Shown here piece after piece: positions 1-9,590 of a stretch of DNA of 37,329 bases (its first letter is position 1; each line of letters opens with the position of its first letter). The position numbers were made by a program, and so were the translations under genes. This DNA comes from Candidatus Atribacteria bacterium. GTDB lineage: Bacteria; Atribacterota; Phoenicimicrobiia; Phoenicimicrobiales; Stramentimicrobiaceae. The stretch is taken from contig JAKQEP010000108.1 of NCBI GenBank assembly GCA_029556475.1, forward strand, positions 1-37,329, written 5' to 3'. A model generated the notes under the pieces. That model saw only the letters and a program-made list of their open reading frames with translations, searched no databases and had not been told where the DNA came from.

Positions 1-1
1 T

Positions 2-79
2 TACCGGCTGAAGGGAAAGATTCCCTATCAGAAATTCTTAGATGGTATGCGAAAATTATCTTTACCGGAACCTGGTTAA
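2..79 (+). pseudogene. C-terminal end of an integrase-core (IS481/IS3-like) transposase, cut by the window edge
   Basis: Frame 2 reads YRLKGKIPYQKFLDGMRKLSLPEPG*, resembling the C-terminus of rve-type transposases (RLKG-TPYQ-FL-G). Whether the gene is intact upstream cannot be seen. Confidence 0.6.
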
Positions 80-251
80 TATAGTATCCTATCTCTATAG
101 GAAAGAACGGCAATGTGTAAACACATCTTAAGAGTAATACAAATAATATAATAATAATTAAAACCTACTGATTAAAACCATAAACCTTCTACCAGTAATA
201 GACCTTTTTCTACTAACTATTATATAATAGAATAAGAAAAACGGAAAATAT

Positions 252-1043
252 GTGGAAAGAAAAGTGGATAAAGAATATAAGGCTCTTTTACTGGCTGGAG
301 GAAAAAGCAAGCATGCCCTAAAAAAAATGACCGGACAGGAATACAAAGCACTAATGACCATTGATACCCTTGATTCAGGCCCTGTAATATCCCATATCAT
401 TGAGGAATTAAAAAAATCCAGATATATTTCACAAATATATGTTTCCGGTCCAAATGAAGTTCAAAGAAAGATTACATCCGGGGAGCTTATGGTACTTCCT
501 GCCGGTAATACTTTAATGGAGACATTGCAAAAAAATATTTCTCTCTTCCAAAATGAACCATATATTTTGATAATCTCCTGTGATATCCCCCTAGTTAGAA
601 GCAAACATCTGGAAAATTTTTTAGAAGACTGCCAGGCTAATCCGGGCTTTGATATCTATTATGCCATCATCAACAAAGAAGATTATTTAAAACAATTCCC
701 CCAGAATGAATTAAGAAGAATTTATGCAAATCTCTTGGAAGGATCCTACACAGGAGGTAATGTATTTTTCATAAATCCCAAAGTAATAGTGGATTGTGCC
801 GATATGATAGAACAATTCATTCTTTTCCGAAAACATCCCCTTAAGATGGCTAATATTTTAGGGAGAAGAGTAGTAGTAAAATATCTGAAAAAGTACCTCT
901 CCATCAGAGATTTGGAAAGGATGGTGCCTGAATATCTGAAAGGATATACCGGGAAGGCAATACCGGCTGCCCCTGAAATTGCCCTGGATATTGATAAGCC
1001 TGTACAACTGGAAGTTTTAAAAGAATTGACGAGAAAGCAATAA
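252..1043 (+). CDS. MobA-like NTP transferase / nucleotidyltransferase domain protein
   Basis: N-terminal KALLLAGGKSKHALKKMTG, then ILIISCDIPLV, typical of MobA/GlmU-type nucleotidyltransferases. Confidence 0.75.
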   Translation: MERKVDKEYKALLLAGGKSKHALKKMTGQEYKALMTIDTLDSGPVISHIIEELKKSRYISQIYVSGPNEVQRKITSGELMVLPAGNTLMETLQKNISLFQNEPYILIISCDIPLVRSKHLENFLEDCQANPGFDIYYAIINKEDYLKQFPQNELRRIYANLLEGSYTGGNVFFINPKVIVDCADMIEQFILFRKHPLKMANILGRRVVVKYLKKYLSIRDLERMVPEYLKGYTGKAIPAAPEIALDIDKPVQLEVLKELTRKQ

Positions 1044-1046
1044 TGC

Positions 1047-1628
1047 TTAGAGTTTGCCCTTTACACCATAGATATACCCGCCAGATCTTCCCACTATAAG
1101 ATTAGAGGTAATGAATGCCTTGGGATCATATTCCAGTGCTATATCACGAGCTTTAGGAAATAAACTTCGTTGTGTTATAATTCGTAAAACCTGTAACTCT
1201 CCCTGTAATCCATAACCAAGATTTCTGGTAACCCCAAATCCTTCCTCTCGAAGACGCTTTTCTATCTCTGGCCAGTGTTTCCTGGAAATGACTTCCACTG
1301 ATATAATTTCATGGGAGGTCTTCTCTGTAATCATAATTCCAACAATAGTACCCGTAGCAAAGCCTCCACAGTAACCAAGAATATTCATCCAGTTGCCCAC
1401 ATCGTGTATAACTTTAGATACAATGAGGATGAAAATAAATACTTCTACAAAGCCAATAATGCCAGCCAAAAGCTTTTTTCTACTAACAATCATCTGAATC
1501 CGATATGTCCCAAGGGATACATCAATGATCCTAAAAAAGAATATAAGTAAAGCGCCTATATATGGGTTTAGATTATGCATATTATTTAACAAATCATTCA
1601 TTTTGTTACTCCTTTTATCAAGTATCAC
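1047..1628 (-). CDS. UPF0316/DUF2179 (DUF5698) membrane protein
   Basis: FFRIIDVSLGTYRIQMIVSRKKLLAGIIGFVEVFIFILIVSKV..., and a C-terminal DUF2179-like domain. Confidence 0.8.
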   Translation of the reverse strand: MILDKRSNKMNDLLNNMHNLNPYIGALLIFFFRIIDVSLGTYRIQMIVSRKKLLAGIIGFVEVFIFILIVSKVIHDVGNWMNILGYCGGFATGTIVGIMITEKTSHEIISVEVISRKHWPEIEKRLREEGFGVTRNLGYGLQGELQVLRIITQRSLFPKARDIALEYDPKAFITSNLIVGRSGGYIYGVKGKL

Positions 1629-2076
1629 GTATCTGTTCCCAGTTTTAATTCAGAGATTGTCTTTATAGGTCAAGTAGAAGTTTATTACTTTCTATTGTAT
1701 AAAACAATAGAAAATATTCATTTTAATTTGAGCAATTAAAAAACTATAATACTGCAAAGCATATTAATATAATAAATACAGATAGGTAACCTGAACCTGT
1801 ATGGGAACAATGAGAGGTTGATTAAATCCTGATTAGCCCTTTAATTCCATTTTATATATTCAAAATAATACTTATAAAAATTCTTATCTTTAACTGTATT
1901 TAACTACGTTAGCCATATCTTGAAGATAATTAAAAATTTTCGATACTTTTAATATTTACTTAAAGTAGCAAACGGGATACACTACTCCTCTTGGTTGTAT
2001 TATAATATATGCTACAATGTATTAAAAGACAATATTGTTAATAATTTTATTTTTCAGGGGAAAAGGAGCGCAAGCA

Positions 2077-3318
2077 ATGAATGCAGAGATTATCAGTATT
2101 GGCAATGAGATTTTAGGCGGTAATATAGTTGATACCAATGCTAATTATATCGTTAAAAAATTAAAGGAGATAAATCTTAATGTACAACATATCTCCGCTG
2201 TTGGTGATGAAGAAAAAGAAATTATCACTCAATTGAAAGAAGCTTATCAGCGTTCTCAGATTATTATCACTACCGGCGGACTTGGCCCTACCGAGGATGA
2301 TATAACCTTTCAATCAGTAGCCAGAACATTTCAATTAAATCTGGTCAAATATCCAGAAGCAGAAAGACATATGGTTGAAAGAATCAGCAAAATTGGTGTT
2401 TTTGTTTCACCGAGCAATTTAAAGCAGAGCTTTTTGCCAGAAGGCTCTACCTGTATCATTAACCCCTATGGAACTGCGCCGGCTATGATACTTGAAAAAG
2501 AAGACAGAGTGATAATCTCACTTCCCGGTGTTCCCCTGGAAATGAAAAATTTATTATCTGAACAAATAATCCCTTTCTTACAAAAAAAATTTCCCAATTT
2601 AGAACATCTGCAATCCCGAATTATCAGGACCAGCGGGCTGGGAGAATCAAATCTCAACGATATGATTAAAGATTTCATCTTAAGTAATCAGAGATTGAAT
2701 GTTGGTATTTATGCCAGCCCAGAAGACATTCAAATTCAATTAAATGCCCTCTCTAAAACTCCGGAAGAGACAAAAAATATTTTAGATAAGGCTACAGAGC
2801 AACTAAAAGTTCTGCTGGGGGATTACATTTTTGGCTATAATGATGAATCTCTAGAAGGTGTTATTGGGAACCTGTTGAAAAGAAAGAATTTGACTTTAGC
2901 TGTTGCCGAATCATGCACCGGAGGAATGCTGGGAGGTGCTATCACCGCTGTTCCTGGCAGTTCAGACTATTTTAAAGGTGGCATTATCAGTTATGATGGA
3001 GAAATTAAAGAAAATTTATTAGGCGTTCCCCGCAGTATTTTAATCAATTTTGGACAGGTCAGCGAACCGACTGCGCGGGCTATGGCAGAAGGTGTCCGAA
3101 AAATGTGTAACAGTGATTTAAGTTTAAGTATTACCGGTATTGCCGGTCCGGCAGGAGGAAGTCCAGAGAAGCCAGTAGGATTAGTCTATATTGCTCTTGC
3201 TGACAACGAACAAGTCCTGGTGCAGAAACATCAATTCCATAATGACAGACAGGCTATCCGTTTACGTTCTGTGCGACGGGCACTTAATATGCTCAGATTA
3301 TATCTTATCAAGGGCTAA
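2077..3318 (+). CDS. cinA: CinA family protein (molybdopterin-binding domain plus nicotinamide-nucleotide amidase domain)
   Basis: MNAEIISIGNEILGGNIVDTNA...GGLGPTEDD...AESCTGGMLGGAITAVPGSSDYFKGG. ATG 2077 with upstream AAAGGAG is preferred over the 2035 start in the ORF track. Confidence 0.93.
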   Translation: MNAEIISIGNEILGGNIVDTNANYIVKKLKEINLNVQHISAVGDEEKEIITQLKEAYQRSQIIITTGGLGPTEDDITFQSVARTFQLNLVKYPEAERHMVERISKIGVFVSPSNLKQSFLPEGSTCIINPYGTAPAMILEKEDRVIISLPGVPLEMKNLLSEQIIPFLQKKFPNLEHLQSRIIRTSGLGESNLNDMIKDFILSNQRLNVGIYASPEDIQIQLNALSKTPEETKNILDKATEQLKVLLGDYIFGYNDESLEGVIGNLLKRKNLTLAVAESCTGGMLGGAITAVPGSSDYFKGGIISYDGEIKENLLGVPRSILINFGQVSEPTARAMAEGVRKMCNSDLSLSITGIAGPAGGSPEKPVGLVYIALADNEQVLVQKHQFHNDRQAIRLRSVRRALNMLRLYLIKG

Positions 3319-3422
3319 GTCCCTGTCCCAGTCAATAAGGACTGTGTGGGAACCTTATTCCAGTCAACAAGGACACTCCCTTAAATATAACCATTGAAGA
3401 TTTAATAATTAAAATTTAATAG

Positions 3423-4262
3423 TCAGGTTAAATCTAAGTAATCCATCTTTTTCTCGTTAAGTTTCCTGATTATTTTAAATTGTGAGATAAGTACTGATTT
3501 GCTATCAGAAAATTGTTTATTGTATTTCTTAGACCATTTTTGAAAATATTTTCTATATTGTTCAACTGTTTTATTAATTCCATCTCTTTTCTGGTTTTCA
3601 CTATCTTTTATATAACCATCAATCTTTTCAAATGGTTCCAGTGCCACTCCGGTAATCTCTAAGACAGCTACCGGTAGTCCCTTCCAATTATTTAAGAAAG
3701 TATGGTCACCAATCTTTGGAAGAGGTTGACGATATAAGTTATACTGCTCTACCAGCTCAACAAAGAATTCAGAACTGCCCTGCAGTATCATTTGATTGTG
3801 CTCATCGATATCTTTCTTCCCAAATCCATTTTTAACAATATGAAAGCGGTTTTTTCTATCATCAAATTCAGGTAGCAGGATATCATAATAAGCTTCAATA
3901 ATTGATCTTCCGGTCAGAGTAGAAAAGCATTCTTCCTCTTCAATACAGTTAATTGGGTTCCACTGAATATTTTTGTATTTGGTTAAATCAAAAAGGATTT
4001 CAGATGATTCTTTCCCGGGACAAAGAAAAAGATAAAGTTGTTGTTCATTACGGAAGATATCAAAAATTAATTTTTTACCAATTAAACTCGACTTAAGTGG
4101 GATAAAAGCCTGCTTTGACAGGAGTTCAACATTCAATCGATTAGAAGGTTTGTTTACAGGGTCTTCAACTTCCGGTAACATCCAGCCATCATCGGAAATC
4201 CGATTTTTGCTTTTGACCCATAAAACCTTATGCTCTCTATCCAAAATTAAGAGAAAAGCCAT
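3423..4262 (-). CDS. Uncharacterised protein, possible ASCH-like C-terminal domain
   Basis: 279-aa ORF. GLPVAVLEITGVALEPFEKID...YRKYFQKW resembles ASCH domains (G-PLAVI-TT-V-V-PFDEVD...W--AHW-YF). The N-terminus is unassigned. Confidence 0.5.
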   Translation of the reverse strand: MAFLLILDREHKVLWVKSKNRISDDGWMLPEVEDPVNKPSNRLNVELLSKQAFIPLKSSLIGKKLIFDIFRNEQQLYLFLCPGKESSEILFDLTKYKNIQWNPINCIEEEECFSTLTGRSIIEAYYDILLPEFDDRKNRFHIVKNGFGKKDIDEHNQMILQGSSEFFVELVEQYNLYRQPLPKIGDHTFLNNWKGLPVAVLEITGVALEPFEKIDGYIKDSENQKRDGINKTVEQYRKYFQKWSKKYNKQFSDSKSVLISQFKIIRKLNEKKMDYLDLT

Positions 4263-4457
4263 AACAACTCCTGCAGGTATTGTTGTTAAGGAAAGAATTG
4301 TTTGTTTTCGTCAATATCAAATTTTCAGAGGGTTATACATGGTGCAAGATTGCTGCTGTTACTTTTAGGATGCTCTTCAGGAATTATAACATTTTAACTT
4401 TATCTATTGTAAATCAATTTCTTGGAAAAAAATCAATTTTATAATATTATAGATTGG

Positions 4458-4482
4458 AAAAGACTTTTAAAGTCTTTTTTTG
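4458..4482 (+). terminator. Terminator-like hairpin with U-tract
   Basis: AAAAGACTTTTAAAGTCTTTTTTT: short inverted repeat followed by a T run. No clear plus-strand gene lies directly upstream. Confidence 0.4.
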
Positions 4483-4576
4483 TTATTATAGCACAGCAAT
4501 CTAAAATAATTAATATAATTCATCAAATTGAAATAAATTTTTTGTAGAATTAGAAAAATATATAAAGTAATTATTT

Positions 4577-5950
4577 ATGCCTAAAAGAAAGAATAGAAAA
4601 TTAACTGAAGGAAACATAATCAAAAATTTGCTGGTGGTTTCTCTACCCACCATGTTTGGATTTTTTGCCCAGACTCTTTATGACTTTATAGACATGATCT
4701 GGATTGGAAGAATTTCTACTCAGGCAGTAGCAGGGGTGGCTATTTTTGTAACCATTTTCTGGTTTGCTGATATTGTAAATGAGATTATCGGCATTAGTGC
4801 AGTATCACTTATCTCTCAGAACTATGGAGCAGGCAGGCTGGAGAAAACAAGAGAGATAATTGAGCAGTCAATTTTCTTTAAAGGGATTGTTTCTTTTTGT
4901 ATGGCAGTTTTTTTGCTCCTAATTTTAAGACCACTCAGTAATTTTTTTTCAAATGAATCATCGGTTATAAAACATATTCTGGATTATGGAATTATCCGTA
5001 CAGTTTTTCTTCCTTTTATGTTTCTCTCCTTCAGTGTCAATACTGCCCTTCGGTGTATAGGAGACGCCAGGAGCCCTATGTACATTATGATAACGACTTC
5101 GATTTTAAATATTGTCCTGGATCCGATTTTGATGTTTGACATTATTCCAGGCACCTCTATTGCCGGTATGGGACTGGGTATTAAAGGGGCAGCTATTGCT
5201 ACAGTAATCTCTACTGTCATCGCCTTTTTAACAGGATTATTTATTCTTCTTTCGGGGAGAAGTTTTATAAAAATATCTTTTTCTGGATTATTTAAACTGA
5301 GTAAAGAGAATGCTAAAAAACTAATAATAATTGGACTTCCTACGGGTTTAGAGATGTTTTTTCGACAGGGCAGTCAATTCCTATTATTAAAATTTGTTTC
5401 ATTTTATGGCACACTGGCCCTGGCTACCTTTGGTATAGGAATGAAACTGTTCAATCTGGTCTTTCTTCCCTTACTGGGCTTGTCAATGGGCGGTAGCGCG
5501 GTTGCAGGGCAAAACCTTGGTGCAAACCATATTGAAAGAACACGCCAGACTGCAATCTGGACTTCATTACTGGGAATTATTATAACCGGTATAGTTTCCT
5601 CTCTTGCCCTGCTTTTCCCTGAGGCAATACTTAAGATATTTATTAACCAGAAAGAAGTAATTGAAATAGGTAGAAAGATGATTTATATTCTTTCCCCCAG
5701 TTTTATTGCTGTAGCTATCTCTATGGGTTTAAACACCGTATTTGCCGGTTCAGGCTACAATTTACCTTATTTGATTTCGGGAATTGTCTCACGCTGGTTT
5801 TTTCAAATCCCCTTTTCCGCACTGATAATATATATTTTTCATCTACCCATTACCTACATCTGGGTGGGATTTTTTATAGCAGAATTTGTAGAATTACTGG
5901 TTATTTACACCTTCTATCACAGAGGGAGATGGAAGACCACCAGGGTATAA
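4577..5950 (+). CDS. MATE family efflux transporter
   Basis: 457 aa, about 12 TM segments, SLPTMFGFFAQTLYDFIDMIWIGRIS and duplicated MATE architecture. Confidence 0.93.
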   Translation: MPKRKNRKLTEGNIIKNLLVVSLPTMFGFFAQTLYDFIDMIWIGRISTQAVAGVAIFVTIFWFADIVNEIIGISAVSLISQNYGAGRLEKTREIIEQSIFFKGIVSFCMAVFLLLILRPLSNFFSNESSVIKHILDYGIIRTVFLPFMFLSFSVNTALRCIGDARSPMYIMITTSILNIVLDPILMFDIIPGTSIAGMGLGIKGAAIATVISTVIAFLTGLFILLSGRSFIKISFSGLFKLSKENAKKLIIIGLPTGLEMFFRQGSQFLLLKFVSFYGTLALATFGIGMKLFNLVFLPLLGLSMGGSAVAGQNLGANHIERTRQTAIWTSLLGIIITGIVSSLALLFPEAILKIFINQKEVIEIGRKMIYILSPSFIAVAISMGLNTVFAGSGYNLPYLISGIVSRWFFQIPFSALIIYIFHLPITYIWVGFFIAEFVELLVIYTFYHRGRWKTTRV

Positions 5951-5951
5951 A

Positions 5952-6461
5952 TCAACGAGGTTGGAGGCCTATGTTTTCCAGAGTCTTCTCATCCATACGG
6001 TAAATAACCCAGTCTGTTAGAGGATAGGCGCCCATCTTTTCGTAAAATTCCCGGGCAGGATTCCAGTCCAATACCACCCATTCCATCCTTCCACATTTTC
6101 TTTCTCTGGCCAAACGTACACATTCCAGAAACAATGCTTTTCCAACCCCTTTACCTCTGAATTTTTCTCTGACAAACAAATCTTCGATATAAAGACCAGG
6201 TTTGCCTAAAAAAGTTGAATAATTATGAAAGAATAGAACCATACCTACCGGTTCATTCTCCCAATAAGCAATTTCTGCTTCAGCATATGCTTTTGGTCCA
6301 AATAGTGTTTCCCTGATGGCCTCTTCACTATTGATGACTTTATCGGCTAATTTTTCAAAAACGGCTAACTCTTTTATCAGAGAAAGCAAAATTGAGGTAT
6401 CCTGTTCCATAGCCGGTCTGATAGTTAATTCTTGTGGGTTTACCTTTTCAAAACTGTTCAA
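5952..6461 (-). CDS. GNAT family N-acetyltransferase
   Basis: LTIRPAMEQDTSILLSLIKELA...LYIEDLFVREKFRGKGVGKALF...WVVLDWNPAREFYEKMGA. Confidence 0.92.
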   Translation of the reverse strand: MNSFEKVNPQELTIRPAMEQDTSILLSLIKELAVFEKLADKVINSEEAIRETLFGPKAYAEAEIAYWENEPVGMVLFFHNYSTFLGKPGLYIEDLFVREKFRGKGVGKALFLECVRLARERKCGRMEWVVLDWNPAREFYEKMGAYPLTDWVIYRMDEKTLENIGLQPR

Positions 6462-6705
6462 ATCTATCTTCCTCCTTCCTTAAAATAGAACGATATTTCA
6501 TAAGTTATAAAATAACCTAAAATCAATCTTTTGGCAATAATAAAGATTTTTTTGATGAAAGCATTGTCCATTCTCGTATTGCCTTTGTTTTTTTAGTCAT
6601 TTTACCTTTCATTGCCACAAACTATTAAAAATAGTAAAATATCCAATATATCCAATAAATAAAAATATAAAAATTTATCTGGTAGAGAAAGGAGGGAATC
6701 TTATT

Positions 6706-7152
6706 ATGCTGGAAGAATTTAAAAAATTTATTATGCGTGGAAATGTGATAGACATGTCGGTAGGTATTGTGGTAGGAGCTGCCTTTGGAGCTATTGTCAG
6801 TTCTTTTGTAAATGATATTTTAATGCCACCTATAGGGCTCTTGCTGGGAGGATTTGATTTCAGTAATCTGTTTATTCTACTAAAACAGGGAACAACTCCT
6901 GGCCCCTATCTTACTCTGGCTCAGGCACAGGAAACCGGTGCGGTTACCTTAAATTATGGGGTCTTTATGAATGCAATTATAAGCTTTCTTATTATAGCCC
7001 TGGCTATCTTTTTGGTAATTCGTCAAATAAACCGCCTAAAAAAGGCAGAAGAGGCTCCACCACCCTCAACTAAGGAATGCCCTTTTTGTTTTACAGTGAT
7101 ACCTATTAAAGCCAAACGTTGCCCAAATTGCACTTCGGAACTGGCCCAATAG
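6706..7152 (+). CDS. mscL: Large-conductance mechanosensitive channel MscL with C-terminal zinc ribbon
   Basis: [46 protein letters not shown]-terminal CPFC...CPNC ribbon. Confidence 0.95.
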   Translation: MLEEFKKFIMRGNVIDMSVGIVVGAAFGAIVSSFVNDILMPPIGLLLGGFDFSNLFILLKQGTTPGPYLTLAQAQETGAVTLNYGVFMNAIISFLIIALAIFLVIRQINRLKKAEEAPPPSTKECPFCFTVIPIKAKRCPNCTSELAQ

Positions 7153-7273
7153 AAAAGCTTATTCTTAACTTATAAGGCAAAGAAATTAATATCACAGGAT
7201 ATTATATTCTAGACCAAACTGGTCGATTAGTCGATTATTTGTATTTTTGTGACAAAGAGATATAATATTGTAA

Positions 7274-7839
7274 ATAGATGGTGCAGTATCCTAGTTAATG
7301 CCCTGTTCCTGAAGGCGGGCCTAAAAATCCGTCAAGGGCATACCGATGAAGTTCCTGGTGTTGGCTGCTAACGCCCAGTTGGGAGCTGATGCTGGGAGTT
7401 AAGGCTAAGGGGCGATCCGCAATGGCATGCGGGCGTTGACCCCTTTCCCGTGGAGGCTTCTATGCATTAGTAAAGCATAAAAGCGAACCTGCATCTGTTG
7501 CAAGATGGGTGCAGTGTAGCCTGCTTTGCGTGGTTCAGGGGGAAGCATAAAAAAACTAGGCAAGCATTGAGGTACCCGATGCTATTACTATAGCGGAAAC
7601 TTGGGCTGCTAAAGAAGCTAGGGAACAGTGCGCATTTGAAGGAAAACTTCTAGGCTGTCGGCATTCAGCCGAGTATGCCAGGGATTAAAGTGTGGCCTGA
7701 GTGGTAATCCAGTCCTATACCGGGCGACCATATAGCTGGAATATGAAAGGGAAACCGCCTGTCTGGTAACAGCAGGTTATTCCAGGGGAAAACCTACTGG
7801 ACCTAAGCCGCAACATTGACCTGGCATATTACCATCTAT
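7274..7839 (+). ncRNA. ole: OLE (ornate large extremophilic) RNA candidate
   Basis: About 565-nt locally GC-richer region with no ORF in the track. A 9-bp perfect closing helix pairs 7274-7282 (ATAGATGGT) with 7831-7839 (ACCATCTAT). An internal 7-bp helix pairs ATGCCCT 7298-7304 with AGGGCAT 7335-7341. It sits immediately upstream of an OapA-like gene, the known OLE arrangement. Confidence 0.75.
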
Positions 7840-7841
7840 AT

Positions 7842-8465
7842 ATGCCAAAATTTATTTTATTATTATTTATTCTTCAGAGGTACATAGCAGCAAACCTTAA
7901 GGTGATGGCCATATTAAAGAATTTTAAAGAAAGTATCTGTGTCACAGTCATAACCTTTATTCTGACTATTATAGTGGCTTTAATTTCTTATTCCTGGATG
8001 GAAACAATATCATTCTTCCCGGCTGTTCTTATTCTGATTATTATTATCTCTATCGGTGTCTTAAGTGATATGGTCGCGTTCGCAGCACCTGCCGCTGAAG
8101 TAGAATCCTTTCATGCTAAAGCAGCAAAAAAAGTTTTTGGTGCCAAGAAGGGATTATTTTTAGTTAAAAATGCCCACCGTGTTGCTAATTTTATGGGTGA
8201 TATAGTTGGCGATATCTGTGGAATACTGAGTGGTTCTCTGGGGACTATTATAGTGATTAAGACAGCGAGCAACTGGCAGGCTCCTAAAAGCTGGATAGAT
8301 TTATTGGTGCTCAGTCTTATAGCTGCAATTACTGTAGGAGGGAAATCTTTTTTAAAGAGTTACGCTCTTCGTCAGGCTAATGAAATAATCTTATTTGCAG
8401 GAAAAATCCTGGCCAGTCCAACCCTTTTAAAAAATATTTTTAAAAAGATTAAAAACAATTCTTAA
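7842..8465 (+). CDS. oapA: OapA-like OLE-associated membrane protein
   Basis: Multi-TM protein of about 190-207 aa with conserved-looking core SDMVAFAAPAAEVESFHAKAAKKVFGAKKG...NFMGDIVGDICGILSG, including a DxxxD motif (DIVGD). The true start is unclear: 7842 has no RBS and abuts the RNA terminal stem; 7902 (GTG) or 7905 (ATG) are alternatives. Confidence 0.75.
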   Translation: MPKFILLLFILQRYIAANLKVMAILKNFKESICVTVITFILTIIVALISYSWMETISFFPAVLILIIIISIGVLSDMVAFAAPAAEVESFHAKAAKKVFGAKKGLFLVKNAHRVANFMGDIVGDICGILSGSLGTIIVIKTASNWQAPKSWIDLLVLSLIAAITVGGKSFLKSYALRQANEIILFAGKILASPTLLKNIFKKIKNNS

Positions 8466-8618
8466 AAAAAGCATTTTTTAGTTATTCTAATAATCTATCT
8501 TTTAGCTTCAAGTTTGCCTTGTCTAATATTGGATATAAAAACTTTGTTCATAGCGGAAGTTGGAAACTTGCCCTGTTTAAAAAATCAAATAAGTTTGTAC
8601 AACAGAAACAATTCTTAT

Positions 8619-8665
8619 AAATTCAAAAACCCTGAACCAGAGGGGTGGTCAGGGTTTTTGAATTT
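8619..8665 (+). terminator. Intrinsic-terminator-like hairpin, possibly bidirectional
   Basis: 17-bp perfect inverted repeat AAATTCAAAAACCCTGA (8619-8635) / TCAGGGTTTTTGAATTT (8649-8665), downstream of the OapA-like gene. Confidence 0.7.
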
Positions 8666-8725
8666 GTTTAAATTCTGCGATTTATCTGAACTGATTATGT
8701 GAATAATCAGCTAGAAGTCTATGTA

Positions 8726-8779
8726 TTATTTTTTCTTTTTTTCAGTTTCTTTGGTTTTCTTTCCACAGGCTTTAGCCAT
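8726..8779 (-). CDS. Putative 17-aa lysine-rich small protein MAKACGKKTKETEKKKK
   Basis: Minus-strand ATG at 8779 preceded by AAAAGAGGTGTCAAA (RBS-like GAGGTG at good spacing), ending in TAA. Too short for the supplied ORF track. Confidence 0.45.
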   Translation of the reverse strand: MAKACGKKTKETEKKKK

Positions 8780-8907
8780 TTTGACACCTCTTTTCGATAG
8801 TCATATTTAATGAAAAATACTCAGATACTGACTTATTATCAGTTAAAATCTTAGTTAATATCTCTAAATAACTTATACCTTTAAATGAATATTTTGTCAA
8901 TATATTT

Positions 8908-9558
8908 TCATGGTAAAATTAAAAAAGATTTAGGATGGATGCTCTTATCTTCCCAGTTAATTTTGCCGCGTTCTTTCATTATCTCTAAGGTTCGGTAAAT
9001 GTCTGCCAGAGAATACTTGTTGGGCATAGTATATACCAATTCCTGAGCAGTAACCTGTTCCTTCTCCTGCAATAAATCATGAAGATACATAACTATTAAT
9101 TCACTGATCTTCTCGTATTTATCCTCTTCATCCGGTTGCAAGGATGGCATAAAAGCACTGTTCTTATTTGAGGGTATCTCTTTTTGTTTTTCCAGCTTTT
9201 TCTCTTCTTTTTGGTATGATATCTGATTAATTTCCGTCTGTCTTTCTTCTAAATGCTGAATCTGGCTTTTCAATTCTTTAAATTCATCAAGACTTATCCG
9301 GAAATCAAGAGAGGTCCCATCTACATTCTTGCCTTTATTGATATTATCTTTCATATCAAAATAGGCAGTTTCATAAATATATTGCGAAAGGTTCTCCAGG
9401 TCGGTTACATTTTGTTTCATTCTAATTATCTGAGATTCAATCTTTTTTAAAACCCTTAAAGACCATATATAAAAAATAATAGCCAAACAAAAGGCCAGAA
9501 TTATTAAAATAATGGCTAATAAAGGTGCTGTCTGCTCAAATATCCTAATATTTTCCAT
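8908..9558 (-). CDS. Uncharacterised membrane-anchored coiled-coil protein
   Basis: N-terminal TM helix, central charged coiled coil, and a C-terminal segment resembling a small helical/winged-helix domain (VTAQELVYTMPNKYSLADIYRTLEIMKERGKINWED). Confidence 0.65.
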   Translation of the reverse strand: MENIRIFEQTAPLLAIILIILAFCLAIIFYIWSLRVLKKIESQIIRMKQNVTDLENLSQYIYETAYFDMKDNINKGKNVDGTSLDFRISLDEFKELKSQIQHLEERQTEINQISYQKEEKKLEKQKEIPSNKNSAFMPSLQPDEEDKYEKISELIVMYLHDLLQEKEQVTAQELVYTMPNKYSLADIYRTLEIMKERGKINWEDKSIHPKSFLILP

Positions 9559-9590
9559 TTTTTGCTCCCTTTCTAAAAATGAAAAAAATA

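Noticed and set aside
6706-7152. MscL zinc-ribbon tail as a novel fusion
   Set aside because: C-terminal Cys-rich ribbons are, to my knowledge, seen in many MscL homologs.
7274-7839. Group II intron, or rRNA/tmRNA/RNase P explanation for the large structured RNA
   Set aside because: No intron-encoded RT, no recognisable group II domain V or RNase P/tmRNA signatures seen, and the OapA-like neighbour favours OLE. A covariance search would settle this.
8514-8702. 62-aa ORF in the track
   Set aside because: It runs through the perfect 17-bp terminator-like inverted repeat and has no convincing RBS or family resemblance.
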